Part shown: piece by piece, positions 44,915 to 54,641 of the stretch
How positions within the stretch are numbered: the first letter of the stretch is position 1
Layout: each line of letters begins with the position of its first letter
From: an uncultured Bacteroidales bacterium
GTDB taxonomy: Bacteria; Bacteroidota; Bacteroidia; Bacteroidales; P3
Direction of reading: 5' to 3'
DNA length: 64,000 nucleotides
NCBI GenBank assembly: GCA_910586395.1
Contig: CAJUFX010000001.1
Span: 322,733-386,732, forward strand
Notes under the pieces: generated by a model
Told to the model about the DNA's origin: nothing
The model's input: only the letters and a program-made list of their open reading frames with translations
The model's database searches: none
Program-made: the position numbers and the translations under genes

Positions 44915-44944
44915 TTTGACCGGTAAAAATCGCCGTTACATTTG
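44915..44944 (+). promoter_or_regulatory. Promoter of X3
   Basis: -33 TTTG (44915-44918), 18-bp spacer, -7 TACATTTG (44937-44944). The leader to 45063 is about 110 nt. Confidence 0.7.
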
Positions 44945-45062
44945 TTTTTCCCATATATATTCCGTATCTTGTTTGCTTAAATGAAAGAACCGCCTTTATT
45001 TCTCTTAAAGACAAAGTAGCATAAACGGCGGTTTCGATGGTCTAATTAAAATTTCAAACAAG

Positions 45063-48000
45063 ATGAAAAAATTATGGATTTCAATCGGCATGGCCTTAGG
45101 ATTGCTCGCGGCTCCGGCCATGACCATGGCGCAAGAAACGCCGAGAACACCTTTATCCAATCTTTCTTTCGTCAGTAGAACCGGAACTTTCACAGATTTG
45201 GCATCCTACGACAAAGATGCCGAAAATGCCTTTACATTAACTCATTACATAAAACTCGGAGAAGACTTGGCTCCAGGTGCCGCGCTCAGGGATGTATTTT
45301 TCGTAGGGGATGCGGAAAAAACAGGCTCGTCCGACAATAACCTGGCCGATATGTTCAAGACCGTTACCATCGACAACGGCGTGGCGACGGACGATGCCGA
45401 ACGCATCCAGGTCGCCATTCCCGCCATGCAGGCTTTCGGCAAGGAAAAATTTTCCTATCTGTATGCCGACATGCAGGGCTTTGTCATTTCGGCTTTAGGC
45501 GGCATCCTGTTTGCCGACGGCAAGACCACGACCGAGGATACCAAATCCGTGACCTGTCTTTGCCCGCAGGTAAAAGGTTGGCTGACCGCAGACCAAAAGG
45601 AATTGTTGCGTGTCATTCCGTGCAACACATCCGGAACGGCCTTGGAGCCGACCAAAGGCACAAACGCGCCGGTCATTCTGGCCATCGGCACCGATGCCGA
45701 GGGGCTTTTCATCTGGACGCAGTTCGACTATATGATCGGCAACGCCCGCTGGTTATTCCAAATCCGCTATCATGAGAACGGCCTTACGGACTATATCGTC
45801 GGCAACGATTTAGGCCGGTCTGTCTTGGCCGAAAACGCTACCTCGGTATTCGCGCCCATCGCCATACAAACGAAAGGCAGCGACCGGTTCCAAGCATATC
45901 TACTCGCCCCCAACACCAATGCGTCCCCCGCGCCCGGTGCCAATTGCTGGGAACTCCCCATATTAAAGGGGGATTACACCGAAGAAGCCTTTCAGATAAC
46001 CCCGACCTGCGGTCCGGAACCCGGTCATACCATCTCCATCATCCCGCATGTATCCGCCGCATCGTTCAGCATAGCCGGCGACCTGACGATAGCCCCCACG
46101 CGTCTGGCCGGGAAAATGGTCTTCGACCCGACCCGCCAGGCCGCATCGCTCGGATTTGTCGAAGGCATGTATTTGGCCGTCAGTCCGTACGAAGACCCGG
46201 CATGGTTCTGGTCCGCGACCGACAAACTGCCAACCTTGGATTACGAAAACAATTACGGCCAATTCGTATATATATCCGATGCCCGGCCAAGCGATCAGCA
46301 ACCGTTGGAAATGGCATTCGACGTCCCAAACCTTAAATCCAACACGGACTATTACATCCATGCGATGACGGGGCATCGGAACCTGGACAAATGGAGCAAC
46401 GTTTCCTATGCGACTTACTCGGTCGCCGTATTCGGCCCCTACAAGACCCCCGAACCACCGCTTGCCGTGATCGAAGACGTGAATGCGACGGTAGCGGACG
46501 GCAAAATCAACCTGACATTCCAACCGGCCGAGGATTTGGCCACGATGGTGGTCAAGAGCCCGAACGCGACACCCAAAACGCCGAGCGGTAATTTGGCCGT
46601 CGGCGACAAAATCGGCGAGAGTTACTATCCGCAAGACACCGTGGCATTGTTGTTGGATGCCGGTGTCTCGACGGCCGAATTGCAACACGCCCTCAACGAA
46701 GGCGAAGGCTTCTATCTGCATCTGTATGCCGTAAAAGACCACGGTACCGAAAACGCCCTTTATTCAAAAGCCACGACGGTTTCCGTCTATCGGCCGATCG
46801 AGACCCTGCCGATCGAATGGTCGCTGGCGGCCGGTTCCGACCCCAAGGCTTTGCCGATCGGCTGGAGCCAGAGCGACTTAACCGGTGCCGAAGCCGATTT
46901 TAAAGAGGCCGCTTTCGCTTTTACCTATGTGGACGAATACATCGTGACCTCCCTTAACAAAACATTGGTCGCCGGCCATATGTCGGCGGACATCACTACC
47001 CCTGTCTTCATCAGTCCGCTGAACGATGTGACCGCCACTTTCAACGTCAAATTTTACGATTTTGTCGATGGCTGGAAATACGAACCGAGGGTTCCGCAAG
47101 CCGGCGATTCGGTTCGCATAGACTACCGCGTAGAGGGCGGCGCTTGGCAAGTCGCCCACATTTTCAAGGAATTTCCAGCGGCCGACGAGACCGGTACCAT
47201 CACGCTGTACACCACTATTCCCGACATTGAAGGCAAGCGGGTTGAAATACGCTATACGCGCCATACGGCGACCGAGAACACCGCCAACAGCATCGTATCC
47301 GTGCAAATCACGGAAGAAATCACCTGTTTTCCGCCAAGCAACCTGAGCATCGATACGGCCAACGTGACCGACCGACAGCTTGCGTTACGCTGGGACGACG
47401 CCGACAATACGACGGCGTCCTATATCGTAGCCTACCGGGAGACGGATGCCGCGGAAACCGACCTCCGGAAGTTGGCCGCCGAGGGAAAGACGGCGAAACT
47501 GACGGGTCTGAATCCCAATACGGCTTACCGGATGCAGGTACAGGCCGTCTGCGCCGCGGACGACACATCGGCTTTCAACGCCACCCCCGTCTCGTTCACG
47601 ACCCACGCCGGCCTCCCCTATGCCGAAAGTTTGGCCAACGTCTATTCCGATCCCAACAACCCGTCCCAATTTATCTCGCCCGCCAAACGCGGCGTAAAAA
47701 CCTATACCGGAAAAATAGGCGGGAATCTGACGGAAAGCGATTCTTACGAGACTTGGGGAACCAAATACAGTTTATCCGGACGTACCGCAAACACAAGCCA
47801 AGCCATGGGAACATACGAAGAGGCCAAAGCCGCCGTCCTCGTTTCTCCGAAAATCCATACGGAAAAACCGACCGTTTTAACTGTTACCTTGAACAGTTTC
47901 AGCCTAAAACAGAAGGAAGACTATACTTTCGAATTGGACCAACAGGGGGTTGCGCCCACCGAAAAGACCTGCCGGCTCTATATCGCGGTCTCCGACAACG

Positions 48001-48911
48001 GCGAATTCACGATGAATGACACGATTCTGTCGCTGACGGGCGACGAACTGGCTCTGACCGACTCGGCGTTTGAACTCAACGTGGAAAAGACGGGGACGAT
48101 TCAAATCGCTTTCTTCTTCGATAATCCGGTTGAGCATTGGGATCACAAATTCTACCTCGAAGCCTACAACCTCAGCCTGACAGCCGTCCCGGAAGAATAT
48201 ACGCTCTCGCTGACGGCTTCGCCGGCTGAGGGCGGCACGCTGACGGGTGCCGGCAAGCACAAAGAAGGCAGCGATGTCACGATTACAGCCACGCCCAACG
48301 AGGGCTTCGACTTCGTAGCCTGGATGAACGGCACAGTCCAACTCGCTACCACAGCGTCTTATACGTTCAAGATGCCGAACGCCGACGCGGCCTATACCGC
48401 CGTTTTCAAATCCAACAAGCCCGATGAGCCGGAGGAAGAATACGAACTGACCCTGACGGCCTCGCCGGCCAACGGCGGACGGGTAAGCGGCGCCGGCCTC
48501 TACCTGGCGGACGAAGAGGTCACGATCTCGGCCGAAGCCAACCAAGGTTTCAAATTCGTGGCCTGGCTGAACGATACCGACACGCTGAGCAAAGAAGCGA
48601 CGCACACGTTCAAGATGCCGGACGGCGATCTGAGCCTTACGGCCAAATTCATCGTCGAGACGGCCAACGAAGACGCGGTCAAGGCCAGCTTCGGCGTCAG
48701 CACGCGGGACGGCCGGGTGCATGTACGCAACCTCGGCGGCATGACGGTCAACACCGTTGACATCTATACCCTGACGGGCAACCGCCTCCACCGCTTCACG
48801 CCCAACAGCCGCGAAGACCTGATTCTGCCGGTCGATGCCGAACGGGCGCTGCTCTTCATCCGCATCGACGCCGAAAACGGCACGGCGGTTTACAAGGTGT
48901 ATCTGCACTAA
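45063..48911 (+). CDS. Giant T9SS cargo protein, family X (X3)
   Basis: 1282 residues. Signal peptide MKKLWISIGMALGLLAAPAM ending MAQ. Same order as X1 and X2: RTGTFTDLASYDKD, LGEDLAPGAALRDVFFVG, IGNARWLFQIRYHENGLTDY, FN3-like modules, LRWDDADNTTASYIVAYRET leading to GLPYAESLA. It carries two InlB-B-like repeats before the tail (GGTLTGAGKHKEGSDVTITA and GGRVSGAGLYLADEEVTISA), against one in X2 and none in X1, and the X-type sorting tail (DGRVHVRNLGGMTVNTVDIY, SREDLILPVDAERALLFIRI). No Y partner follows; instead a strong terminator. It has its own promoter, unlike a polycistronic continuation of X2-Y2. Confidence 0.85.
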   Translation: MKKLWISIGMALGLLAAPAMTMAQETPRTPLSNLSFVSRTGTFTDLASYDKDAENAFTLTHYIKLGEDLAPGAALRDVFFVGDAEKTGSSDNNLADMFKTVTIDNGVATDDAERIQVAIPAMQAFGKEKFSYLYADMQGFVISALGGILFADGKTTTEDTKSVTCLCPQVKGWLTADQKELLRVIPCNTSGTALEPTKGTNAPVILAIGTDAEGLFIWTQFDYMIGNARWLFQIRYHENGLTDYIVGNDLGRSVLAENATSVFAPIAIQTKGSDRFQAYLLAPNTNASPAPGANCWELPILKGDYTEEAFQITPTCGPEPGHTISIIPHVSAASFSIAGDLTIAPTRLAGKMVFDPTRQAASLGFVEGMYLAVSPYEDPAWFWSATDKLPTLDYENNYGQFVYISDARPSDQQPLEMAFDVPNLKSNTDYYIHAMTGHRNLDKWSNVSYATYSVAVFGPYKTPEPPLAVIEDVNATVADGKINLTFQPAEDLATMVVKSPNATPKTPSGNLAVGDKIGESYYPQDTVALLLDAGVSTAELQHALNEGEGFYLHLYAVKDHGTENALYSKATTVSVYRPIETLPIEWSLAAGSDPKALPIGWSQSDLTGAEADFKEAAFAFTYVDEYIVTSLNKTLVAGHMSADITTPVFISPLNDVTATFNVKFYDFVDGWKYEPRVPQAGDSVRIDYRVEGGAWQVAHIFKEFPAADETGTITLYTTIPDIEGKRVEIRYTRHTATENTANSIVSVQITEEITCFPPSNLSIDTANVTDRQLALRWDDADNTTASYIVAYRETDAAETDLRKLAAEGKTAKLTGLNPNTAYRMQVQAVCAADDTSAFNATPVSFTTHAGLPYAESLANVYSDPNNPSQFISPAKRGVKTYTGKIGGNLTESDSYETWGTKYSLSGRTANTSQAMGTYEEAKAAVLVSPKIHTEKPTVLTVTLNSFSLKQKEDYTFELDQQGVAPTEKTCRLYIAVSDNGEFTMNDTILSLTGDELALTDSAFELNVEKTGTIQIAFFFDNPVEHWDHKFYLEAYNLSLTAVPEEYTLSLTASPAEGGTLTGAGKHKEGSDVTITATPNEGFDFVAWMNGTVQLATTASYTFKMPNADAAYTAVFKSNKPDEPEEEYELTLTASPANGGRVSGAGLYLADEEVTISAEANQGFKFVAWLNDTDTLSKEATHTFKMPDGDLSLTAKFIVETANEDAVKASFGVSTRDGRVHVRNLGGMTVNTVDIYTLTGNRLHRFTPNSREDLILPVDAERALLFIRIDAENGTAVYKVYLH

Positions 48912-48951
48912 ACCTGCCGCATGGGCGGAACGGACGGTTCCGTTTGACAAG

Positions 48952-48985
48952 GAGGGTCGCTGAACGAAAGCGACCCTCTTTTTTT
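48952..48985 (+). terminator. Terminator after X3
   Basis: Perfect 10-bp stem (48952-48961 with 48969-48978), 7-nt loop, seven T. Confidence 0.92.
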
Positions 48986-48999
48986 ATGCGTTTTTTCCG

Positions 49000-49041
49000 T
49001 ATCTTTGCGCCGACGCATGACGATAGGATTCACTATCTTTG
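49000..49041 (+). promoter_or_regulatory. Two tandem -7 elements before the thioredoxin-like cargo
   Basis: TATCTTTG at 49000-49007 and again at 49034-49041, both followed by GCGC. Two start sites or a duplicated promoter are possible. Confidence 0.55.
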
Positions 49042-49074
49042 CGCGCTTAATTTAACATGCCTAATATTCAACCC

Positions 49075-51036
49075 ATGAAACGTTTTGCTTTGACACTCGC
49101 GCTATTGGCCGCCATCGGTCTGAACGGCAACACCCGGGCGCAAAAATGGTTCTTCTACGAAAGTTTTGACGACGTGGCCGTCGATGCCACCGGCTCCGGC
49201 TATGTACCGGAAGGCTTCACGCTCTACAACGACGCCAACACGCCGTTCGCGGGTCAACCCGACCTGTCGTACTTCGATGCGGCCTGGAAAGTCCGCCGCG
49301 GCATGGACGGCGAAGGCTATGCGGCCGCCCCCTCCCTTTTCACCAATGCCAGCGCACAGGCCAACCGCTGGCTCGTCACGCCGGCCATCGCGCTGACAGA
49401 CGCAAGCGCGCCCAAACTCTACTTCCGCACCAAGTCGGAAGACGACCGCGCCCGCGACGGTTTCGTACTGAAAATTTCCACGACCTCGGCCGACTCCTCG
49501 GCCTTCCAAGATCTGCGTTCGGTACGCGAAGCGCGCGGCACCTGGAGAGAATACACGATCAACCTGGCCGAATACGCCGGAAAAACGATTTATCTGGCCT
49601 TTGTACAGAATTCGACCGGCCGGCAAGCCATCGCCATCGACGACATCCGCGTGGGCGAAGCGGCCGACGGCCTCGGTGCGGCCTGCAACAACGCGCATAC
49701 CCCGCTGTATATGATTTACAACAACCCGTCGGAACCCAAATCGTTCCCGGTAAAGGCCACGTTGCAGAACTGGTCGAATACGGCGATTACAAGCGCGCGG
49801 CTGTGTGTCCGCATGAATACCGAAGACGTCGTGACCCAAACGTTCAACAACCTGAACATCGCGGCCGCCGGCAACGAATCGGTCGCCGGCCAGACGTTCT
49901 CGCTCGACTATACGCCGGCCTACGCCGACCCCGAAGCCGAATTCGAGATTTGGTTCGACCAACTGAACGGTCAGGGCGTTGCGACCGACCATACGACCGT
50001 TCCCTGCTTCATCGCGATGGGCAGCAGCCTGCCGTACAAAAAAACGATGCTGGAGATTTTCTCTTCCGCCACGTGTTCCGGTTGCGGCGGCTGGAACAAA
50101 CAATTTCATGAATGGGACAGCATTTACGGCGGCAACGAACCGGACAACCTCAACGGTTTCGTCGCGGCCAAATTCCAAGTGGACATCCCGACGAGCGGCG
50201 ACCCGCTCGTAACGCCGGAGACCTTGGAACGCAAAAACTTTTACGGCATCGGCAGCGCCCCCACATGGATGCTCAACGGCTACCGCTTCCCGTTGCAGGG
50301 CGGCGATCTGGAATCTATCGCGCGCACGTTGACGCGCCTCCTGGATTCGATCGAAACGTTCCGCCAAACGCTTTCGCCGCTCGCGCTTGCGGCCAAAATG
50401 GATCGTGAAGGCGAAGTGCTGAACATCTCGACGAAAATAACCTGCCGGTTGCCTTTGATCGGCAAATACCGCCTCTACGTCACGTTAGCCGAAGACTCCA
50501 TCCGCGAACGGGCGCAGTTGAGCAACGAGACGGAATACTACAACATCGTGCGCAAGATGCTGCCCGACGCCAACGGCACCCTGCTCGAACTGCCGTTGCC
50601 CGGCGACTCGATCGTCAAAACGTTCACCTATCAGTTCGGCGACAATCCCGCCCTGCGCGGCAGCCTCGACCGTGTAGGCGTGGCGGCTTATATCCAGAAT
50701 ACGGAAACGCGGGAAATCATCCAGGCGACGTTTGCCTACGGCAACGGCGTTTGGTCCAAAAACGATGACAAGACCCGCCGCGAAGCCGTGGCCGACGCGC
50801 TCGTCTATCCCAACCCGGCGACTGAAACGGCCGTACTCGCGTTCCGGCCGCTGACGGACGAAACGCTGACGGTCTCGCTGCTGGACATGCAGGGACGCGT
50901 ACTCCTGCGCCACACGGCGAACGGAACCGGCACGCAGACGCTGAACCTGCCCGTAGCCGGTCTGCCGGCGGGTACGTACGCCGTGCGCATCGAGGGTGCG
51001 AACGGCTTTACGGTCGTCAAATTGCTGAAAAAATAA
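49075..51036 (+). CDS. T9SS cargo with choice-of-anchor-J and thioredoxin/Omp28-like domains
   Basis: 653 residues from MKRFALTLALLAAIGLNGNT (49075); an in-frame ATG at 49057 adds six residues before the signal peptide. Domains: a choice-of-anchor-J/cleaved-adhesin jelly roll (about 25-195; FFYESFDD, RWLVTPAIAL, GTWREYTINLAEYAGKTIYL, IAIDDIRV), a linker beta-domain, then a thioredoxin-like Omp28-type domain with redox motif CSGC (Cys334, Cys337) in MLEIFSSATCSGCGGW, and a T9SS type A tail (VYPNPATETAVL, LLDMQGRVLL, PAGTYAVRI). A secreted thiol-disulfide activity or merely a folded adhesin are both possible. The subtilase gene starts 24 bp downstream, so both are probably co-transcribed. Confidence 0.82.
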   Translation: MKRFALTLALLAAIGLNGNTRAQKWFFYESFDDVAVDATGSGYVPEGFTLYNDANTPFAGQPDLSYFDAAWKVRRGMDGEGYAAAPSLFTNASAQANRWLVTPAIALTDASAPKLYFRTKSEDDRARDGFVLKISTTSADSSAFQDLRSVREARGTWREYTINLAEYAGKTIYLAFVQNSTGRQAIAIDDIRVGEAADGLGAACNNAHTPLYMIYNNPSEPKSFPVKATLQNWSNTAITSARLCVRMNTEDVVTQTFNNLNIAAAGNESVAGQTFSLDYTPAYADPEAEFEIWFDQLNGQGVATDHTTVPCFIAMGSSLPYKKTMLEIFSSATCSGCGGWNKQFHEWDSIYGGNEPDNLNGFVAAKFQVDIPTSGDPLVTPETLERKNFYGIGSAPTWMLNGYRFPLQGGDLESIARTLTRLLDSIETFRQTLSPLALAAKMDREGEVLNISTKITCRLPLIGKYRLYVTLAEDSIRERAQLSNETEYYNIVRKMLPDANGTLLELPLPGDSIVKTFTYQFGDNPALRGSLDRVGVAAYIQNTETREIIQATFAYGNGVWSKNDDKTRREAVADALVYPNPATETAVLAFRPLTDETLTVSLLDMQGRVLLRHTANGTGTQTLNLPVAGLPAGTYAVRIEGANGFTVVKLLKK

Positions 51037-51060
51037 TAGACGCTTCAAATATCACGCTTT

Positions 51061-53244
51061 ATGAAACGTAATCTCATAACGGCCCTGGCCCTGACGCTTG
51101 GACTGACGGTTTCGGGCGCGGCCGGCCTCGGCCGCCTGCAGGCGCAGACCGTAAACGCCGACTATGAAGACGGCGGCCTTTACATCCGCCTCAAAGACGA
51201 GGCGGCCTTTGCCGTCAAATCGGGCGAAAACCGCCTGCTGGATGCCGGACGGTTCAATTTTCTGCGGGCCGAAGCCAAAACTTTCGGCGTGCGCCGCCAC
51301 GTGGAATCCCTGGCTTTCGCGGACAACCCCGTGCTGAGCCGCACGATAGCCGTAACGATCGACAGCATCCGGGATATCGACGCGTTCATCGAACGCCTCC
51401 GCCAATACCCGGAAGTGGAACTCGTCGAAAAGCGGCCGATTTACTATATCTGCGGCGAGACCGCGCAAGCCGAACCGGCACAGGGCGACCCCGTTTACAC
51501 CGGCAACTATAAATGGCATCTGGACCTCATCAACGCCGACTCGGCCTGGAAACTGGCCACGGGCAAGCCGCACATCAAGGTGGCGGTCATCGACAATGCG
51601 GTATGGGACGGACACGAGGATCTGGACATCGCGCCGGAAAACCTCTATAACGTACACACGGGCGAAACCGGCCAGGCCGCACCGCCCGCCGACGTGGATC
51701 AGGAAAAAGCCTGCGCCAATTCGCGCAAGGACTGCCCCGCCTACGAGTGGTCGCACGGCACGCACTGCGCCGGCAACGTTGGAGCGGTACGCCATAACGG
51801 CAAAGGCATCGCCGCCATCGGCAGCGGCGTGACGGTCATGGGCGTGCGTTGCGCCACCAACGCCGTACCCGGCGCGGTGAGCAACGGCTTCGGCGGCGTC
51901 CGCTGGGCCGCCGAACACGGCGCGGACGTCATCAGCATGTCGTGGGGGTCGAACAGCCAACCGTCCGAAACGGAACAGGAATTGCTGAAATCGTGCTACG
52001 AAAACGGCATCATCCTCGTGGCCGCGGCCGGCAACAGCCTCTCGTCGGCCTGGTTTTACCCGGCGGCCTCCCCCTATGTCATCAGCGTAGGGTCGGTCAA
52101 TTCGGACAAGAAATTCTCAAAAGAATTCTCGAACTTCGGCAAATGGGTGGACATTCTCGCGCCGGGCGGGTTCTTCTACCGGGGCGGTTCGAAATCCTTC
52201 TACTCCATCCTGAGCACGACGTTCTGCACGAATCAGGAATACCGTCTGAACGGCGACAAAACATTGGAAGGCATGTACTACGACGGCATGTTCGGCACGT
52301 CGATGGCCACGCCTGTGGCGGCCAGCCTCGTCGGCCTGCTGCTCTCGGTGGATTCGACGCTCAACACGCATCAGATGCGGGAGTTGCTGGCATCCACGGC
52401 ACAGGTCGTCGCGGAAAACGCCAGCTACGTACGGGACGGTTCGGGCGTCATCGACGCGTTTGCGGCCGTCAAGACGCTGCTGGCCGACCGACGCCCCTCG
52501 CCGACCGGCTTTCAATACACCATCGTACCGCCCAAAGGCATGGAAATGACCTGGGAAGCGCCCAAGACCGCCGAAGGCGGCCCGCAAGTGGCTTACTACC
52601 GCGTCTATCGCAATGGCACGCAAATCAAAGACCGCTTGACGGAAACATCGTTCAGCGACAATGACCTGCGCGAAAACAACTATACCTATTCGGTGGAAGC
52701 CGTCTATGACGACAACAGCGTTTCGCTCCGCGACGGCATCGACTTCTACTTGCCCGTCTATCGGCATATCGACGCGACCGTCGCGCCCGACACCACCTGG
52801 GGCCTCGTGGAAGGCACCGGTTTTTACGCGGACGGCGATACGGTGGAACTTAAAGCGACGCCGGCCACAGGCTACAGTTTCCTGCGTTGGAACGACGGCA
52901 GCGACATCGTAAGCCGCGAGGCGACCTACCGCTTCGCCGCCCGTTACGACCTGACGCTGACGGCCACGTTCCGGAAAGGCGTTGCCAACGAACGGACACA
53001 TACGGCCACGCCGCTCACGGTCTATCCGAATCCGACCGACGACCTGCTGTACATCGAGCACCTGCCGGACGGCCTCCACGACGGCGGCGTCTTCGACCTG
53101 CAGGGCCGGCTGCTGATACCGCTGCACCTCCAAGGCGGCACAACGCTGAACGTTCCGGTGGCGCGACTGACCAAAGGCGCCTACATCGTCAAGCTGACGG
53201 CTGCGGACGGCGCGGTGCGCATGGCGAAATTCCAGAAGTTATAG
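51061..53244 (+). CDS. Subtilisin-family (S8) protease with T9SS C-terminal domain
   Basis: 727 residues. Signal peptide to about residue 29 (GRLQAQ), a prodomain of about 120 residues, then the S8 catalytic domain with Asp178 (KVAVIDNAVWDGHEDL), His232 (SHGTHCAGNVGA), oxyanion Asn325 (AAAGN) and Ser414 (FGTSMATPVAASLVG). Asp is followed by Asn rather than the usual Thr/Ser-Gly. An FN3-like module (about 488-570), an InlB-B-like repeat (GLVEGTGFYADGDTVELKAT) and a T9SS tail (VYPNPTDDLLYI, LPDG...GVFDLQGRLL, GAYIVKLT) follow. It should be an active secreted endopeptidase and could mature the nearby cargo proteins; that is inference. Confidence 0.9.
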   Translation: MKRNLITALALTLGLTVSGAAGLGRLQAQTVNADYEDGGLYIRLKDEAAFAVKSGENRLLDAGRFNFLRAEAKTFGVRRHVESLAFADNPVLSRTIAVTIDSIRDIDAFIERLRQYPEVELVEKRPIYYICGETAQAEPAQGDPVYTGNYKWHLDLINADSAWKLATGKPHIKVAVIDNAVWDGHEDLDIAPENLYNVHTGETGQAAPPADVDQEKACANSRKDCPAYEWSHGTHCAGNVGAVRHNGKGIAAIGSGVTVMGVRCATNAVPGAVSNGFGGVRWAAEHGADVISMSWGSNSQPSETEQELLKSCYENGIILVAAAGNSLSSAWFYPAASPYVISVGSVNSDKKFSKEFSNFGKWVDILAPGGFFYRGGSKSFYSILSTTFCTNQEYRLNGDKTLEGMYYDGMFGTSMATPVAASLVGLLLSVDSTLNTHQMRELLASTAQVVAENASYVRDGSGVIDAFAAVKTLLADRRPSPTGFQYTIVPPKGMEMTWEAPKTAEGGPQVAYYRVYRNGTQIKDRLTETSFSDNDLRENNYTYSVEAVYDDNSVSLRDGIDFYLPVYRHIDATVAPDTTWGLVEGTGFYADGDTVELKATPATGYSFLRWNDGSDIVSREATYRFAARYDLTLTATFRKGVANERTHTATPLTVYPNPTDDLLYIEHLPDGLHDGGVFDLQGRLLIPLHLQGGTTLNVPVARLTKGAYIVKLTAADGAVRMAKFQKL

Positions 53245-53283
53245 ATTTTGAACGACCGGCGGAACGGCCGGCCGCCTACTTTG

Positions 53284-53313
53284 AAAAGCCTCTCCGCGGA
53301 GAGGCTTTTTTTT
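53284..53313 (+). terminator. Terminator after the subtilase gene
   Basis: Perfect palindrome AAAGCCTCTCCGCGGAGAGG continuing to a run of eight T, about 40 bp past the stop. Confidence 0.9.
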
Positions 53314-53360
53314 AACTTTTTTTAAGAAGTCCCGGCCAAGCATCCGACCGTTTTTTTTCG

Positions 53361-53368
53361 TATTTTTG
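53361..53368 (+). promoter_or_regulatory. -7 element of the RND efflux operon
   Basis: TATTTTTG, about 36 bp before the adaptor gene. The -33 region is a T run only. Confidence 0.5.
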
Positions 53369-53403
53369 TGGGATTTTGCTGGAAAATATTAAGTTTTTAC
53401 GAT

Positions 53404-54609
53404 ATGAAGATGAGAATCGTTTTATGTGTCAGCGGTTTGCTGTTGGCAGGCTGCCTTATGACGGCTTGCAAACGTTCGAACAACGCCGCCCAAGGGCCGA
53501 AAGCGTATGCCGCTTTGGTCATCGAAGGCCGGGAAGCGGTCGGCACGACCTCTTATTCGGCCTCCATCCGCGGCCGGCAAGATATAGACATTTATCCGCA
53601 GATTTCCGGCACGCTGACGAAAGTGGCGGTGCAGGAAGGCGAACGCGTCAAGGAAGACCAACTGCTGTTCGTCATCGACCAAGTGCCTTACCAAGCGGCG
53701 TTGCGCACGGCGCAGGCCAATGTGAAAGCCGCGAAAGTGGCGTTGAACACGGCCAAAATCACTTACGACAGTAAAAAGAAACTGCGTGCGAAGAACGTGA
53801 TTTCGGACTTCGACCTGCAGACGTCCGAAAACAACAAACTGTCGGCCGAAGCCGCGCTCGACCAGATGAAAGCCATGGAGATTACGGCACAGCAGAACCT
53901 GTCCTATACGGAAATACGCAGTTCTTCGCCCGGCGTCGTCGGCACGTTGCCTTACCGCAAGGGCGCGCTCGTGAGCCCGAATATGCCTCAGCCGCTGACG
54001 ACGGTTTCGGACAACACGCAGATGTATGTCTATTTCTCGATGAGCGAAAACAAATTGCTGAGCCTCACGCGCGAATACGGCAGCATTGACGCGGCCATCG
54101 CCGACATGGAGGATGTCAGCCTGCAACTCAACGACGGTTCGATGTATGCGGAAAAAGGCCGCATCGAAAGCATCAGCGGCGTCATCAACCGCAACACGGG
54201 CACGGTCAGCGTACGCGCCGTATTCCCCAATTCCAAAGGCATTCTATTGAGCGGCGCCTCCGGCAACGTGATTATGACCGAACGCCTGCGCGACGCGATC
54301 GTGATTCCGAAAGCGGCGACGTTCGAACTGCAGGACCGCGTTTTCGTCTATAAAATCGCGGACGGCATCGCGACGGCGCAGGAAGTGGACGTACGCAACC
54401 TGGACGCCCGCCACTATGTCGTGGATAAAGGCGTGGCGTTCGGCGACGTACTCGTGGCCGAAGGCGTAGGCCTCTTGCGCGAAGGGACGGCCGTAACGCC
54501 GGTCTTCCCGGAAACGGCGGCGGAAGCGGCCGGGACGGCGGAAACCGTGACGGAAGCCATGGAAGCGGTCGAAGCGGCGGGCCAAACAAAAACCGCCCAA
54601 ACCAAATAG
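53404..54609 (+). CDS. RND efflux periplasmic adaptor (membrane fusion protein)
   Basis: 401 residues from ATG 53404. Lipoprotein signal with lipobox LMTAC (Cys22). Order: barrel-sandwich/lipoyl half DIDIYPQISGTLTKVAVQEG, coiled-coil hairpin (about 95-165; AALRTAQANVKAAKVALNTA), second half YTEIRSSSPGVVGTLPYRKG, then beta-barrel and membrane-proximal domains (RAVFPNSKGILLSGASGNVI). The C-terminal 35 residues are Ala/Glu/Thr-rich. It links the inner-membrane pump to the outer-membrane factor. First gene of a three-gene operon. Confidence 0.94.
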   Translation: MKMRIVLCVSGLLLAGCLMTACKRSNNAAQGPKAYAALVIEGREAVGTTSYSASIRGRQDIDIYPQISGTLTKVAVQEGERVKEDQLLFVIDQVPYQAALRTAQANVKAAKVALNTAKITYDSKKKLRAKNVISDFDLQTSENNKLSAEAALDQMKAMEITAQQNLSYTEIRSSSPGVVGTLPYRKGALVSPNMPQPLTTVSDNTQMYVYFSMSENKLLSLTREYGSIDAAIADMEDVSLQLNDGSMYAEKGRIESISGVINRNTGTVSVRAVFPNSKGILLSGASGNVIMTERLRDAIVIPKAATFELQDRVFVYKIADGIATAQEVDVRNLDARHYVVDKGVAFGDVLVAEGVGLLREGTAVTPVFPETAAEAAGTAETVTEAMEAVEAAGQTKTAQTK

Positions 54610-54641
54610 TCGGGTCACCCGAAACGTAAAATCCCAAAAAC

